DNA from: Candidatus Equimonas faecalis
GTDB taxonomy: Bacteria; Bacteroidota; Bacteroidia; Bacteroidales; Bacteroidaceae
Length of the DNA stretch: 64,000 nucleotides
Assembly: GCA_018066245.1 (NCBI GenBank)
Contig: JAGHRT010000021.1
Location: forward strand, 1 to 64,000
Direction: 5' to 3'
Numbering within the stretch: the stretch's first letter is position 1; every line of letters begins with the position of its first letter. Position numbers and translations under genes: made by a program. The notes beneath the pieces are model-generated. The model was not told the origin of the DNA. It worked only from the letters and a program-made list of their open reading frames with translations, and searched no databases. Positions 18,076 through 28,239 of this stretch are shown one piece after another.

Positions 18076-19029
18076 ATGCATAGCCTCATCGCATTTCTCA
18101 AGACTTGGACACTGCCCATTGCCATACTGTCGGGGGCAGTGTCCTATTTCATTTATACGGCCATCCCTCTCCTTGCGCCCTACAAAGCCCTGACGCTGGA
18201 CATTATAGGATTCGTGCAGCCTGCCCTCCTGTTCAGTATGCTCTTTGTGGCCCTCTGCAAAGTAGAGCCGTCCCACCTCCGCCCTCATCTGTGGCACCTT
18301 TGGCTCCTGCTCATTCAAGGCGGGCTTTTTTGTCTGCTGGCCTTCATTGCCATGCAGGCAAGTATGAGAGAAGGGCTTGAGGGAGCCGTGCTGCAAGGCA
18401 CCATGATGTGCTTCATCTGCCCTACGGCAACCGCGGCGGCCATCGTTACCCAGAAGTTGGGCGGCGGCGTGGAGGGCGTAGTAACCTATACCGTATTCAT
18501 CAACATACTGGCCGCTCTGCTCATTCCTGCCGTCGTTCCCCTGGTGCATCCTCAGCAGGGCCTCGGCTTCATTCACGGCTTCTGGGTTATTATGGGCCGC
18601 GTGTTCCCCATGCTCATCTGCCCCTTCTTTGCCGCCTTGTTTGTGCGCTATGTGTTTCCGCGCTTCCATCGCTGTGTGGTAGCCACTCACGACCTCGCTT
18701 TTTATCTTTGGGCACTTTCCCTCGGTTTGGGAATAGCCGTCAGCACCAAGAGCGCGATGCACGCTCACGGCGGTTGGGCACTTTTCGCGGGCTTGGCCCT
18801 TGCAAGCCTTCTGTCGTGCATATTCCAGTTTTGGGCGGGGCGCGTTATTGGCAGGCACTATGGGGAATCCGTGAGCGGCAGCCAGTCGCTGGGTCAGAAG
18901 GCTACCGTGTTCGGCATCTGGGCGTCCTACACTTTCCTCGACCCCGTCAGCAGCCTTGCCCCCGGCTTTTATTCCGTGTGGCATAACCTTTGGAATACCT
19001 GCCAACTCACCCGACGTTCCCGCACCTGA
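18076..19029 (+). CDS. BASS-like (bile acid:sodium symporter fold) transporter
   Basis: 317-residue integral membrane protein with about nine hydrophobic helices. The segment MMCFICPTATAAAIVTQKLGGG, followed by TYTVFINILAALLIPA, resembles the BASS crossover region. The ATG at 18076 is chosen because it gives a short N-terminus (MHSLIAFLKTW); an upstream start at 18013 would only add low-quality residues. It likely transports an organic anion or bile-acid-like compound, but the substrate is unknown. The C-terminal LDPVSSLAPGFYSVWHNLWN also fits the family. It converges with pyrD. Confidence 0.8.
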   Translation: MHSLIAFLKTWTLPIAILSGAVSYFIYTAIPLLAPYKALTLDIIGFVQPALLFSMLFVALCKVEPSHLRPHLWHLWLLLIQGGLFCLLAFIAMQASMREGLEGAVLQGTMMCFICPTATAAAIVTQKLGGGVEGVVTYTVFINILAALLIPAVVPLVHPQQGLGFIHGFWVIMGRVFPMLICPFFAALFVRYVFPRFHRCVVATHDLAFYLWALSLGLGIAVSTKSAMHAHGGWALFAGLALASLLSCIFQFWAGRVIGRHYGESVSGSQSLGQKATVFGIWASYTFLDPVSSLAPGFYSVWHNLWNTCQLTRRSRT

Positions 19030-19096
19030 CTACAAAACACGAGGATAAGTAGAATTTTGATTTCCACTTGTCCTCGCGCTTGTATGATAGGGGGGG

Positions 19097-20005
19097 CTAT
19101 TCGGCCACGCCGATGATGTCGTGTACGTCGGCCACTCCGTGGGCATTGAGCCATGCATCGATGCCTCGGGCCACTTCGCCGGAAACGGCGGGGTTGAGGA
19201 AGTTGGCCGTACCTATTTGGACGGCCGTGGCTCCTGCCATGAGAAATTCTATGGCATCTTCGGCGCTACTGATGCCTCCTAAGCCGATGACGGGTATCTG
19301 CACGGCGCGTGCCGCCTGCCACACCATGCGCACGGCCACGGGCTTGATGCAGGGACCGCTCAGTCCGCCCGTACCTATGCTGAGGCGGCGCCGGCGGCGC
19401 TCTATGTCGATGCTCGTACCCATGAGCGTGTTGATGAGGCTGACGGCGTCGGCTCCCTCGGCTTCCACGGCCCGGGCTATGCCGGCTATGTCGGTTACAT
19501 TGGGTGAGAGCTTCACGATGAGCGTTTTGCCGTAGGCCCGGCGCACGGCACGTACTACGCTGGCGGCTCCTTGGCAGGTGGTGCCGAATGCCATGCCGCC
19601 TTCCTTCACGTTGGGACAGGATATGTTCAGTTCGATGGCAGGGATGCCTTCCAGGGCATCTATGCGGCGGGCGCACTCTGCGTAGTCGTCGGGGCTGTTG
19701 CCGCTCACATTGACGATGACGTTGGTAGGGAGATCTTTGATGAGCGGATAGGTCTGGCTGGCGAAGTGGTCCACGCCGGGGTTCTGGAGGCCTACGCAGT
19801 TGAGCATCCCCTGCGGCGTTTCGGCCATGCGAGGATAGGGGTTGCCCTGCCGGGGGTGAAGGGTGGTGCCTTTTACGATGATGCCGCCCAAGAGGCGGAA
19901 ATCGACGAAATCGGCGTATTCAAGGCCGTAGCCGAAGGTTCCGCTGGCCGTCATTACGGGAGTGGCAAGACGGAGGGGACCGATGTGTACTGATAGATTT
20001 GCCAT
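19097..20005 (-). CDS. pyrD: dihydroorotate dehydrogenase B, catalytic subunit
   Basis: FMN-containing class 1B enzyme oxidising dihydroorotate to orotate in pyrimidine synthesis, 302 residues. TIM-barrel signatures: MTASGTFGYGLEY at the N-terminus, GGIIVKGTTLHPRQGNPYPR, the active-site region ELNISCPNVKEGG with the class 1B catalytic cysteine, and the phosphate-binding GLGGISSAEDAIEFLMAGATAVQIGT. It lies 15 bases downstream of pyrK, its electron-transfer partner, in one minus-strand operon. Confidence 0.96.
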   Translation of the reverse strand: MANLSVHIGPLRLATPVMTASGTFGYGLEYADFVDFRLLGGIIVKGTTLHPRQGNPYPRMAETPQGMLNCVGLQNPGVDHFASQTYPLIKDLPTNVIVNVSGNSPDDYAECARRIDALEGIPAIELNISCPNVKEGGMAFGTTCQGAASVVRAVRRAYGKTLIVKLSPNVTDIAGIARAVEAEGADAVSLINTLMGTSIDIERRRRRLSIGTGGLSGPCIKPVAVRMVWQAARAVQIPVIGLGGISSAEDAIEFLMAGATAVQIGTANFLNPAVSGEVARGIDAWLNAHGVADVHDIIGVAE

Positions 20006-20020
20006 GGCTGGGAGTTGTGT

Positions 20021-20803
20021 TTACCATTTTAATTCGTCCGTATTGAACACGGGACCGTCTTTGCAGACGCAGAGGTGGCCGTGCCGGGTGTCCTCTACGC
20101 AGCAGAGGCAGGCTCCCAGGCCGCAGGCCATCATGTTTTCAAGGCTGACTTCGCAGGGGACATTCCGCTCGTGCGCCCAACGTGCGACGGCCTGCATCAT
20201 GGGCTTGGGGCCGCAGGTGCAAATTTGTTCGAAACGGCCTTCCTGGAGGATGCTGTGCTGTGTTACAAAGCCTTTTTCGCCAAGCGAACCGTCGTTGGTG
20301 GTAATGCAGACGGAGCCAATTTCCTTGAACTGTTCCACCTGAAGTACGTCGCCCCCCGTGCGTCCGCCGAGGATAAACGTAACATGCTGGCCAAGGGCTT
20401 TGAGCCTTTCGCCGAGGTAGAGCAGGGGAGCGGTGCCTACGCCACCGCCTATGAGCAGGTAATGGCGGGCTTCACCGGGCGCGGCGGCCTGCCTTTCGGG
20501 AAGGGTGAATCCCCGGCCCAGGGGGAGAAGGCAGTTGAGGGTGTCGCCGGGCTGGAGTGTGGCAAGTCGGCGCGTACCGTCGCCTATGCTGTGGATGAGT
20601 AGCCAGAGTTCATCGGGCGTGGCTCGGTTGATGGATATGGGGCGGCGCAGGAATGTGGAGGGGCTGCCGTCCACGCGCACTTCCACGAATTGTCCGGGCT
20701 GCATGTCAGGCAGCTGCTGGCCGGGCAATGTGAGCACAAGGAGAACGTAGTCGGGGTGCAGGTGCTCCACGCGCAAGACACGTAGGTCAAGAAGGTGCTT
20801 CAT
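20021..20803 (-). CDS. pyrK: dihydroorotate dehydrogenase B, electron-transfer subunit
   Basis: FAD and [2Fe-2S] subunit that passes electrons from PyrD to NAD+, 260 residues. The FAD-binding RRPISINR is near residue 53, the NAD-binding GGGVGTAPLLYLGERL near 120, and the cluster-binding cysteines are near the C-terminus (MMACGLGACLCCVEDT...HLCVCKDGPVF). The gene order pyrK-pyrD is standard. Its start codon abuts a 7-bp tandem repeat. Confidence 0.95.
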   Translation of the reverse strand: MKHLLDLRVLRVEHLHPDYVLLVLTLPGQQLPDMQPGQFVEVRVDGSPSTFLRRPISINRATPDELWLLIHSIGDGTRRLATLQPGDTLNCLLPLGRGFTLPERQAAAPGEARHYLLIGGGVGTAPLLYLGERLKALGQHVTFILGGRTGGDVLQVEQFKEIGSVCITTNDGSLGEKGFVTQHSILQEGRFEQICTCGPKPMMQAVARWAHERNVPCEVSLENMMACGLGACLCCVEDTRHGHLCVCKDGPVFNTDELKW

Positions 20804-20804
20804 G

Positions 20805-20839
20805 ATAATGTATAATGTATAATGTATAATGTTTAATGT
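20805..20839. repeat. 7-bp tandem repeat upstream of pyrK
   Basis: Four perfect copies of ATAATGT followed by TTAATGT (period 7), beginning one base from the pyrK start codon. The array occupies what should be the pyrK leader or core promoter. No TAnnTTTG box was found between sprA and pyrK. Confidence 0.8.
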
Positions 20840-20873
20840 TTAGGGGTGTAGCCCGCTGAACAATCTGAACATT

Positions 20874-23800
20874 TCATCGTGTAAGCGTGAACTTGATGTT
20901 GAAGCCGAAGTCCTGCGTGATGGTGGGGTAACTGCTAGAAGTGAGGAGCGGGGTCGTCTTATTGAGGTCGTAGAAGGCGCTCAGGGTGAGTAGGCGGCTC
21001 ACGGCATATTCAGCTTGGCAACTGATTGTGAAGGCCCGGTTGCCGGTGGTGGCCTGCGAGAGTTCCGTCATTATGTTGCGCTGGACTGTGGCTTGATTGC
21101 GCAGCGTGAGGTCGAAACGCAGGTTGAGGCTATGGGCAAACCCGTTGCCACGGCTTCTGGAACGCTGATTTCCGCTGTCGTTATCGTCGTCTTCGTTGTC
21201 GCGGTTGCGCCCTCCCTTGGCCTTGCGCACTTTTACTTTGCTCTGGAAGGGGTTGAAGTCGGCTATCTTGTAGCCTGCGCCTATCACGAAGTCGTTGGAG
21301 TGATTCTCGGAAAGTTGCTGGGAGGTCAGCGAGAGGCTGAGGACGCGCGTCTTTTTGTATTCCACTTTCAGGCTCATGCTGTTCTTGAACGTCATGTCAA
21401 TGCCGATGAGCGGTGCAAAGCTTTCGTTTACGCTCACGGTGCTGATGTCGTACATGCCGGAGGGGGAAGGCAGCCCCGTGCTGACGTTGTTGATAAAGCC
21501 GTAACCGCCCATGTATTCCACATAAGAGGTGAAGGTGTTGTAGGCTCCCACGGAATAGACGCTCTTGTAGGCATGGGTAAGGTTGAAGCTCTTAAAGATT
21601 TTCTTCATACTGTTCAGCTTGGAAAGGCCTGAGTAGGTGATGGACCAGTTGGGCAGAATGCTGCGCAGAGAGGGGAAGATGTTGGTGCCGTCGCTTCCGC
21701 TGGTGTATGTCTTGAGGAAAGCGGGTATCATCACCTCTGCGCTGTATTTGTCCACCGTGCCGTTGGCGGGATTGTAGGGCTGTCCGGCCAACGTGGTGCC
21801 TCGCGGATAGGTGGAACCGTTATAGCGTTGCAGAAGCGTGGCCTGATAGGAATCCAGGGAGCGGAGGAAGTCGTGGAACGCTTGGCTGCTGTAGCCGTTG
21901 TCGGCATTGCCGTAGCCCTTGAAGGCGGACTTGATAGAAATGGTGGTCTGTGTGTAGGAGCCGGTCCGCATTGTGGGGCAGCCGTCATACATGTACTGCA
22001 TGGAGTGGGCGGAGTTGGTGTTGCGATTGAAGGTAAGGTCAATCTTTACGTCGCGCAGTGGTTCGATGAGGGCTTTGATGGAGAGGTCTTCCTGAAGGCT
22101 GGAAGTGGCAGGCGTAAGGATGCTGTCGCTTCTCATCAGCCAGCCGTTGTCGGCGGCCCGGGTAACATAGCTGTCGCCTACGAAGCCGAAGGCGAAATCG
22201 ACGCCGGGGCGGAAGGAACCTCCTCCTGCCCGTGTCTGCCCCAGAATGTCGCCCACGTTGGGCAGGAAGCCGGGCAGGCTGAGTGAATAGGTGTTGCGAT
22301 AGCTTACGCTTACGTTGCGTAGCATCATGAGGACGCGTGCTGCTCCTTGGGCAAACTTAAACCACGGTTGGTCTTCCCGGGGAGCCCGGGGTGCGACTGT
22401 GAGCTTTAGCTTGACGGTGTCTTGCGAGAGTATCTCAATTTTATTCTGGTCTATCACCTTGAAACGTACTGGATAGCGACTTCCGTCCTGCCGGATGGCT
22501 GTAACGCGGAGCTTCTTGGTTTTTTGGTTGTGTTGGAGCACCTGCGTGGTGTCGGTGCGGAGTGTGATTTCCTTCTCAAACTGTTTCTTTTTCTTTTCGT
22601 CAAGCAGTGCCTTTTTGTCGGGTGAGCGCTTTCTTCCGTTGCCGGATGATGAGTATTTCTTATTGACATCCTTTAGGAAGTCCCAGTGGTTGTAGAGCGT
22701 CTCAAAGTTTATTTTCCCGTTTCCGTTGATGTTGCGCTGCGTGCTGATGGTGTTGCCCATTGAGCGTCCTGTGGTTAGTTCGGCGCCTCGTGCCCAGTTG
22801 TAGGTGGAAGTGTATTTGACATCGGATGTAATCCAGTCGAGAAGTGGTATCTTGTTGAGGGGAAGCGTCCATGAGGCTTCGGCCTGTTGGGCGTAGGTAA
22901 GGGGGCGTCCGAAACGCTTGATGCTGTCCCAGATGGAATCCTTCCACGCCTTGTAGCGGTCGGGGTAGAGGTCTTTGTTGATGGCCGTGTAGGGCTGCTC
23001 GATTTCGGCATTTGTGCCGCTCTGGAAGCTGAATTTGAGATTTTTCGTAAGGTCCCAGCGCAATTGGAAGGATCGGTTGAAGCGGAAATCGGAGGACCAT
23101 GTGAGGGGGCTGTGGCTCTCTGCACCGTTCATCAGGGCGTCCATGTCGCGCTCCTGCAGTTCGTAGTAGCGGCGGTTGATTTCAGCGGTCGCGCCGATGG
23201 TTTGGGGGAAATAGTTCAGCCCGAAGTCTTTGATGATTTGCAGCCATTTGCTTTTGCTCTTGATTTTTTTGCCTGGCTCCAAGGTTTTGAAATTGGTGGC
23301 ATACTGGTAGTTGGCATTCCATTTCCAGTTGTCGTCGCGTTCCCACGCCGTGGTTTCTCCTGTGGTGTGTTTTGAGGAGTGGGCGTAGCCGAAAGTGAAG
23401 TTGGCGGGGTCGTAGGGCATGTGGAGGCGCTTTGTCTGGTGGTTGAAGCGTATGCCGGTGATGCTGAAGTTTTTGTTTACGACCACGGTTTCCACGATGT
23501 TCCTCAGCGAGTCCTTTTCCTGCTTTGTGGCGCAGCCGCCGTAGGCTTCGTCCATGGTCATGTCGGAGTCCAGCGGGTTGTAGTGCGGTTGGTTGCGCTG
23601 CCGGGAGTAACTGTAATAGACGGGTGCTGAGAGTTTGACGGCCTCGGGGAGGATTTTTCCGGCTTCTACGTTGGTGGTGATGCTGTATTGGTAGAGGTTG
23701 TCATCGCGCCGCTGGCTGACGGTCTCTTCCAGTCCGCCGAAGCCGTAGGTCTCCATGTGGCCGGTGAAGTTCACGCTGCCGAGGTCAGCCACTTTGAGGT

Positions 23801-26800
23801 TTACGCCAGCCTGTGCAGCCCAACCGCCTGAGTTGGCAAAGTTTTGCAGACGGAGTTCGTTGGCCCAGACCTCCACGCTCTTCATTTCGCGCGACTTGTT
23901 GCGCACGCCAATCATGATGGTGCGTACTTCGCCCAGAGAGGGGTTGCCCTGAATGGTTACCTTGTTGTTGGGCTTGTCGGGGTCGTACTCGCTATAGGCA
24001 TCGGCATAGCTAATCATGCCCATGCCTCGCTGCCTGTTGCGGTTGCGCTTGGCTTCGGTGAGGAGGGTGAAGTCGATGTCTATCATGTTTTCCGAAGGCC
24101 AGACGAGGGCAGCCTGCCCGCTTGTGTAATTGCCTTCGGGCGTAATGGTCAGGGGCACTTCATACTCATAGTAGTTGTTTTTGTAGTCGCTGCCCAGGCG
24201 GAGGAACAGGCTCACGTCGCCGTCTTTCAGGCTGTAGTCGTCCACCAGCGAATTGGCATGGACGAACATCTGGAGGTGCTTGTAGTTGCGAAGGTCGAGT
24301 GAGGTGTTTTTATAGACGGCACGCGCTCCGCCGCTGACCATGTTTTCAAGTGTGATGGCCAGCGCTTGCTCGTCGTTTTGCAACACCTGCTCGGAGCCCG
24401 GCACTGTTTCGCGGGAAATGCCGGGAGGCAGGACGTAATTGACGGGCACCTTGGTGTTGTTCTCTTCAAAATTGACGGCACTTACGCTTATTACGCCGCT
24501 CTTGTCGGCCGTTTCTCCCGGGGTGAGTCCCTGCTCGTAAACGCGCCATTCGCCTCGCACGAGGTTGAGTGTGGCAAAGCGCAGTACCTCTGCCTCGGCA
24601 AAGTCGGCCATGAACATGCGCATGAAACGGACGCTGGAGAAGTCGGAGATGTTGCCCACGATTTTCTGGGGTTGGTCAAGCGGGATGCGGAACAGGTACC
24701 AGTCGGTGGTTTGCTGCTCGCCGTTGCGCGTCTTTGTTACGGTGGTGCGCTTATCCACGATGTGGTTGCTTCCTACGCGCATGTCGTCGGGGCGTATGCT
24801 GACCTTGTACTGGAAATACTTTTCGTATTCGTTCAGCGTGTAGTCCTGATTGATGTCCTCCACGTCGGGCGTGTTCTTGTAGGCGGTGGAATAGCTCTCG
24901 GGGCTTTCCTCGGCAGCCACGCTGTTGCCGTTGGGGTTGTTGATGAGCTTGTAGCGGTCGAGGATTGACAGGCGGGCTTCATCGTAGTCGGTGCCGCGGA
25001 AATAGTGGTAGCGGTCGGCGGAGGGACTTTTCAGTATGTCGGCGTAGGCAGAAGCGCTGACCTTGCCGTTTATGGCACTGAGGAAATTGGCGTAGGGGCC
25101 ATAGCTCTTTTCTTCCTCTGACGTGAGGCCGTTGAAGCCCACGTCCTGGCGTGAACGGCTGCCGTTGGCGGTGTTGAAGGCGTAGGTAACGCTCTGTTGC
25201 AGGGGTACGCGCCCCCACTCGGTTTCCTCGTACTGTGCGCTGTTGCCGTCGGCAGGCATTCCGCTCTCATAGAATTTCTTGCCGTCGCGCAGGATGTCCT
25301 CGCTGATTTCGCCCAAGTTGAAATAGAGGTCGCCGCCTTCGATGCTTGTGTCCTGCCCTTGCCTTTCCTTCATGAAGGGGTCCATCATCCAGAACTCGAT
25401 GTACTCGATGTTGGCCGTTTCAAAGTCGGAGGTGTCGAGCTTACGCATCATGCCTCCCCAGCGTTGTTTGGGGGCAGGCAGCGAACCGTCGTTGTTCAGG
25501 TTAGGGTCAAGGTTGTAGGGACCGCGCTCCGTGGGGTAGAAGGCCATGTTGAGCACACTCAGCGTATTGCTTTCCTTGTAGTTGATGCTTTTGTTGGGAA
25601 ACAGTTCGCTGCGATAGACTTCGCGCACGTCCCAGTCGCTCAGCTGATTCTCGTCGGCCTTGATATGCGCGGGCGTGAGGCTGCTGCTTTTGCGCGTGAA
25701 AAGCGGGTCGATGCAGTACCATGCCAGACGGGCACGGTTGTAGCCTCCCTTCACATTATTATAATATGTGGCATCCTGAGCCGAAGCGGGATTGGGCAGG
25801 GAGGAGGGCACGCTGCTCAGCGTCCATTCTATCGGGCTGCTGATGTCGATGACACTCTTGGTCTGCTCAAAATCGTCGATGTAGGAGGCATCGCCCTGAG
25901 CATCTTTGCTCTTGCCTGCAATCAACTGAGCCACTTCGCCCGTTACGTTGATGCTGGATGCACCTTGCAGGTGGAAGATGCGCAGGGAGTTGAGCCAGTC
26001 GGTGAGGCGTTGGGTCTCCTTCTTCCAGCTCATGTTGAGGCCCCACACGGTGTTGTTCAGGGGTTCGGTGCCCATGCTCACTTTTGTGGTGAGGGGGCGT
26101 TCTGACAGGTGGAGGAGCGTGCCGCCCACGGTAAAGTCCTTGCTGAAGTCGTACTGGAAGTTGAGCCCGAGCATGGTCTTCCGTTGTAAGCCGAAATTGG
26201 TATTGCTCTCCACGGAGCACTGTATGTTGGTGCCAGCCTCCAGTATGCTTTTGTTGAGAATCTTGACTATGCCGCTGTTGTAGTCCACGCTGTAGTCGGA
26301 GCCCTCCGTCAGCGTCACGCCGCCTGCCGTTACGACCACGGAGCCTTGGGGAATATTGCCGGCGTTGAGGCGTATTTCGTCGTTCTTGGTCGCCTTGAAC
26401 TGGCCGCTGATGACATACTTGTTCTTTTCGGCCAACTGCTTGGCAATGGTCTTGGTGGAGTCGTAGAGCTCCTGGAAACAATACTTGTCGGCAACGGCAT
26501 CGTCGCCAATGGCTTTGCGAAGGGCGCTTCCGAATGGTTCAGCCGTAGTGAAATACACCATGCCTTCAGAAGTGTTCACCGTCATGCCGGGCACGAAGTC
26601 GAAGATGCCGTTAGGGTTGTGCTTCTGGTTGTTGTCCAGCCGGTCAAGGCCGATGAGCTGTATAATCTTCTTGTTCTTGAAAGCCGCTTCGGGCAGATAA
26701 CTGAGATACACGCCTGTGGTGTCGCTCAGAATCTTTACGTCCAGTTTGAACTGGTCTTTCTGTACGTCCGTACCCCCGAGGTAATAGACGTTTTTCATCA

Positions 26801-28232
26801 TCAGCGGCCAGTTGTTCATGCGCGGGGTGTTGGCTGTGTTCTTCAGCGTCTTGACAAGGAGGCTCTGGGTGTTGTTGCGCAAGTCCGTGGAAAATTCACC
26901 CACCTGATATGTGCGCCCTCTGTAGGTGTATTCATAGGCCACGGCCAGCACCTGATCGGGCTGTAAGGCGCTGCGCAGCGACAGGGTGCCCAGGCTCTGG
27001 TTCAGCTTATACTCGCTGCCGGACAGCAGGCGTGCGCTCTCTATTTTCTCGTAGTCGGTACCGGCGGTCAAATCCATGGCCGACAGCAGGGTAGTCGTGG
27101 CGCTTATGTTGCGCGTGCTGTCCATCTGCTGCACAATGGTGGCATACTCGTCGTTGGCATCGTTGGCGGGTACGCCGCTGCCTCCGGCGTTCCACAGGGA
27201 GTGGTCAAACGTTTCGCTTTCGCCCAGGTCGGTCAGGGCCACGATGTTGCGCGTGTTGGTGGTCGTGCCGTTCTTGTTGGTTACCCACACTTCGATGCGG
27301 TTGATGGTAATGCCTGAGAGAATGTTGGGTATTTGTTCCATCCAACCGTCGTAGTTCTGCCGGAAGAAGTGTCCCAGCCAGAAGTGGCGGTTCTCGCTGT
27401 ATTCGTCCACAGGGAACTCGAAGGGGCTCACCTGCACGCCGCCCTTGCTGCTCACCGTGCTGCTCGCCGAGTTCTTCTGCGAAGCCACCACTCCCAGTTT
27501 CAGCTTGCCGAATTGCAGGTCGGCGTGGACACCGAACAGGGTGCTGGCTCCTCTCACCAAGGAAGAGTTAGTGGGGAACGACACGTTGCCGGCTTCTATC
27601 AGTTTGATGATTTCGTCCTCTTTGCCGTCGTATTTCAACTTCAACTTCTGCGCATCAAAGCTGAAAGTGGCCTCCGAGTTGTAGTCGAAGTCCATGTTCA
27701 CCTTGTCGCCCACCTTGCCGTTGAGCGAGAGGTTGATTTTCTCGTCGAAATCGAAGCTGAACACTTTGCGGTTGCGCTCCGACAGCGAGGGGTTGTCCGT
27801 GAAGCGGTGGTTACCGGCCAGTTTGAGCGAAGCGGAGCCTTGCGTCTTGATGCGCACGCCGCCCGGGCCGAAAATTTTGGAGGCCTTGCCGATATTGAAC
27901 TGCATGTCGGTGAAGTCAAACTTGTTTTTCCCCGATGATTCAAACTCCTCCTTGTTTTTCTTGGCGTAGTATTCCTCCATCGACCGCCTCACGGCCCAAT
28001 TCTGATATTCGTCCGAGGTCATGAAGTAGGGCGTTTCGGCCCACTCTTCGCCCAACTTGGTGCCCATGCGGTAGGTGCCGGTACGCTCATCGTACCACAC
28101 GTCGCTCTTCCAGTTCTCAGGGTCTTTCAGTTCGCTCTTGCGCGTGGAATAGCCCCAAGGCGTATAGAGCCCTTGGGCCACACTGGCAAGTGCAGTCATA
28201 AGGAAGGCGAATAGGAGAACTGTTTTTTTCAC
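20874..28232 (-). CDS. sprA: type IX secretion translocon SprA (Sov)
   Basis: The giant outer-membrane T9SS translocon, 2452 residues, in the family's normal range. A signal peptide (MKKTVLLFAFLMTALASVAQG) is followed by the conserved N-terminus WGYSTRKSELKDP. The body shows the SprA pattern of an N-terminal plug and long-loop region (for example FFRQNYDGWMEQIPNIL and VEVWANELRL) and a 36-strand-type barrel ending FGFNIKFTLTR. A basic Asp/Arg/Asn-rich linker near residues 2320-2350 is low-complexity. It lies 7 bases after ruvA, as in many Bacteroidetes. Together with PorU and PorV it supplies the outer-membrane part of the T9SS. Confidence 0.96.
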   Translation of the reverse strand: MKKTVLLFAFLMTALASVAQGLYTPWGYSTRKSELKDPENWKSDVWYDERTGTYRMGTKLGEEWAETPYFMTSDEYQNWAVRRSMEEYYAKKNKEEFESSGKNKFDFTDMQFNIGKASKIFGPGGVRIKTQGSASLKLAGNHRFTDNPSLSERNRKVFSFDFDEKINLSLNGKVGDKVNMDFDYNSEATFSFDAQKLKLKYDGKEDEIIKLIEAGNVSFPTNSSLVRGASTLFGVHADLQFGKLKLGVVASQKNSASSTVSSKGGVQVSPFEFPVDEYSENRHFWLGHFFRQNYDGWMEQIPNILSGITINRIEVWVTNKNGTTTNTRNIVALTDLGESETFDHSLWNAGGSGVPANDANDEYATIVQQMDSTRNISATTTLLSAMDLTAGTDYEKIESARLLSGSEYKLNQSLGTLSLRSALQPDQVLAVAYEYTYRGRTYQVGEFSTDLRNNTQSLLVKTLKNTANTPRMNNWPLMMKNVYYLGGTDVQKDQFKLDVKILSDTTGVYLSYLPEAAFKNKKIIQLIGLDRLDNNQKHNPNGIFDFVPGMTVNTSEGMVYFTTAEPFGSALRKAIGDDAVADKYCFQELYDSTKTIAKQLAEKNKYVISGQFKATKNDEIRLNAGNIPQGSVVVTAGGVTLTEGSDYSVDYNSGIVKILNKSILEAGTNIQCSVESNTNFGLQRKTMLGLNFQYDFSKDFTVGGTLLHLSERPLTTKVSMGTEPLNNTVWGLNMSWKKETQRLTDWLNSLRIFHLQGASSINVTGEVAQLIAGKSKDAQGDASYIDDFEQTKSVIDISSPIEWTLSSVPSSLPNPASAQDATYYNNVKGGYNRARLAWYCIDPLFTRKSSSLTPAHIKADENQLSDWDVREVYRSELFPNKSINYKESNTLSVLNMAFYPTERGPYNLDPNLNNDGSLPAPKQRWGGMMRKLDTSDFETANIEYIEFWMMDPFMKERQGQDTSIEGGDLYFNLGEISEDILRDGKKFYESGMPADGNSAQYEETEWGRVPLQQSVTYAFNTANGSRSRQDVGFNGLTSEEEKSYGPYANFLSAINGKVSASAYADILKSPSADRYHYFRGTDYDEARLSILDRYKLINNPNGNSVAAEESPESYSTAYKNTPDVEDINQDYTLNEYEKYFQYKVSIRPDDMRVGSNHIVDKRTTVTKTRNGEQQTTDWYLFRIPLDQPQKIVGNISDFSSVRFMRMFMADFAEAEVLRFATLNLVRGEWRVYEQGLTPGETADKSGVISVSAVNFEENNTKVPVNYVLPPGISRETVPGSEQVLQNDEQALAITLENMVSGGARAVYKNTSLDLRNYKHLQMFVHANSLVDDYSLKDGDVSLFLRLGSDYKNNYYEYEVPLTITPEGNYTSGQAALVWPSENMIDIDFTLLTEAKRNRNRQRGMGMISYADAYSEYDPDKPNNKVTIQGNPSLGEVRTIMIGVRNKSREMKSVEVWANELRLQNFANSGGWAAQAGVNLKVADLGSVNFTGHMETYGFGGLEETVSQRRDDNLYQYSITTNVEAGKILPEAVKLSAPVYYSYSRQRNQPHYNPLDSDMTMDEAYGGCATKQEKDSLRNIVETVVVNKNFSITGIRFNHQTKRLHMPYDPANFTFGYAHSSKHTTGETTAWERDDNWKWNANYQYATNFKTLEPGKKIKSKSKWLQIIKDFGLNYFPQTIGATAEINRRYYELQERDMDALMNGAESHSPLTWSSDFRFNRSFQLRWDLTKNLKFSFQSGTNAEIEQPYTAINKDLYPDRYKAWKDSIWDSIKRFGRPLTYAQQAEASWTLPLNKIPLLDWITSDVKYTSTYNWARGAELTTGRSMGNTISTQRNINGNGKINFETLYNHWDFLKDVNKKYSSSGNGRKRSPDKKALLDEKKKKQFEKEITLRTDTTQVLQHNQKTKKLRVTAIRQDGSRYPVRFKVIDQNKIEILSQDTVKLKLTVAPRAPREDQPWFKFAQGAARVLMMLRNVSVSYRNTYSLSLPGFLPNVGDILGQTRAGGGSFRPGVDFAFGFVGDSYVTRAADNGWLMRSDSILTPATSSLQEDLSIKALIEPLRDVKIDLTFNRNTNSAHSMQYMYDGCPTMRTGSYTQTTISIKSAFKGYGNADNGYSSQAFHDFLRSLDSYQATLLQRYNGSTYPRGTTLAGQPYNPANGTVDKYSAEVMIPAFLKTYTSGSDGTNIFPSLRSILPNWSITYSGLSKLNSMKKIFKSFNLTHAYKSVYSVGAYNTFTSYVEYMGGYGFINNVSTGLPSPSGMYDISTVSVNESFAPLIGIDMTFKNSMSLKVEYKKTRVLSLSLTSQQLSENHSNDFVIGAGYKIADFNPFQSKVKVRKAKGGRNRDNEDDDNDSGNQRSRSRGNGFAHSLNLRFDLTLRNQATVQRNIMTELSQATTGNRAFTISCQAEYAVSRLLTLSAFYDLNKTTPLLTSSSYPTITQDFGFNIKFTLTR

Positions 28233-28239
28233 TATTATC

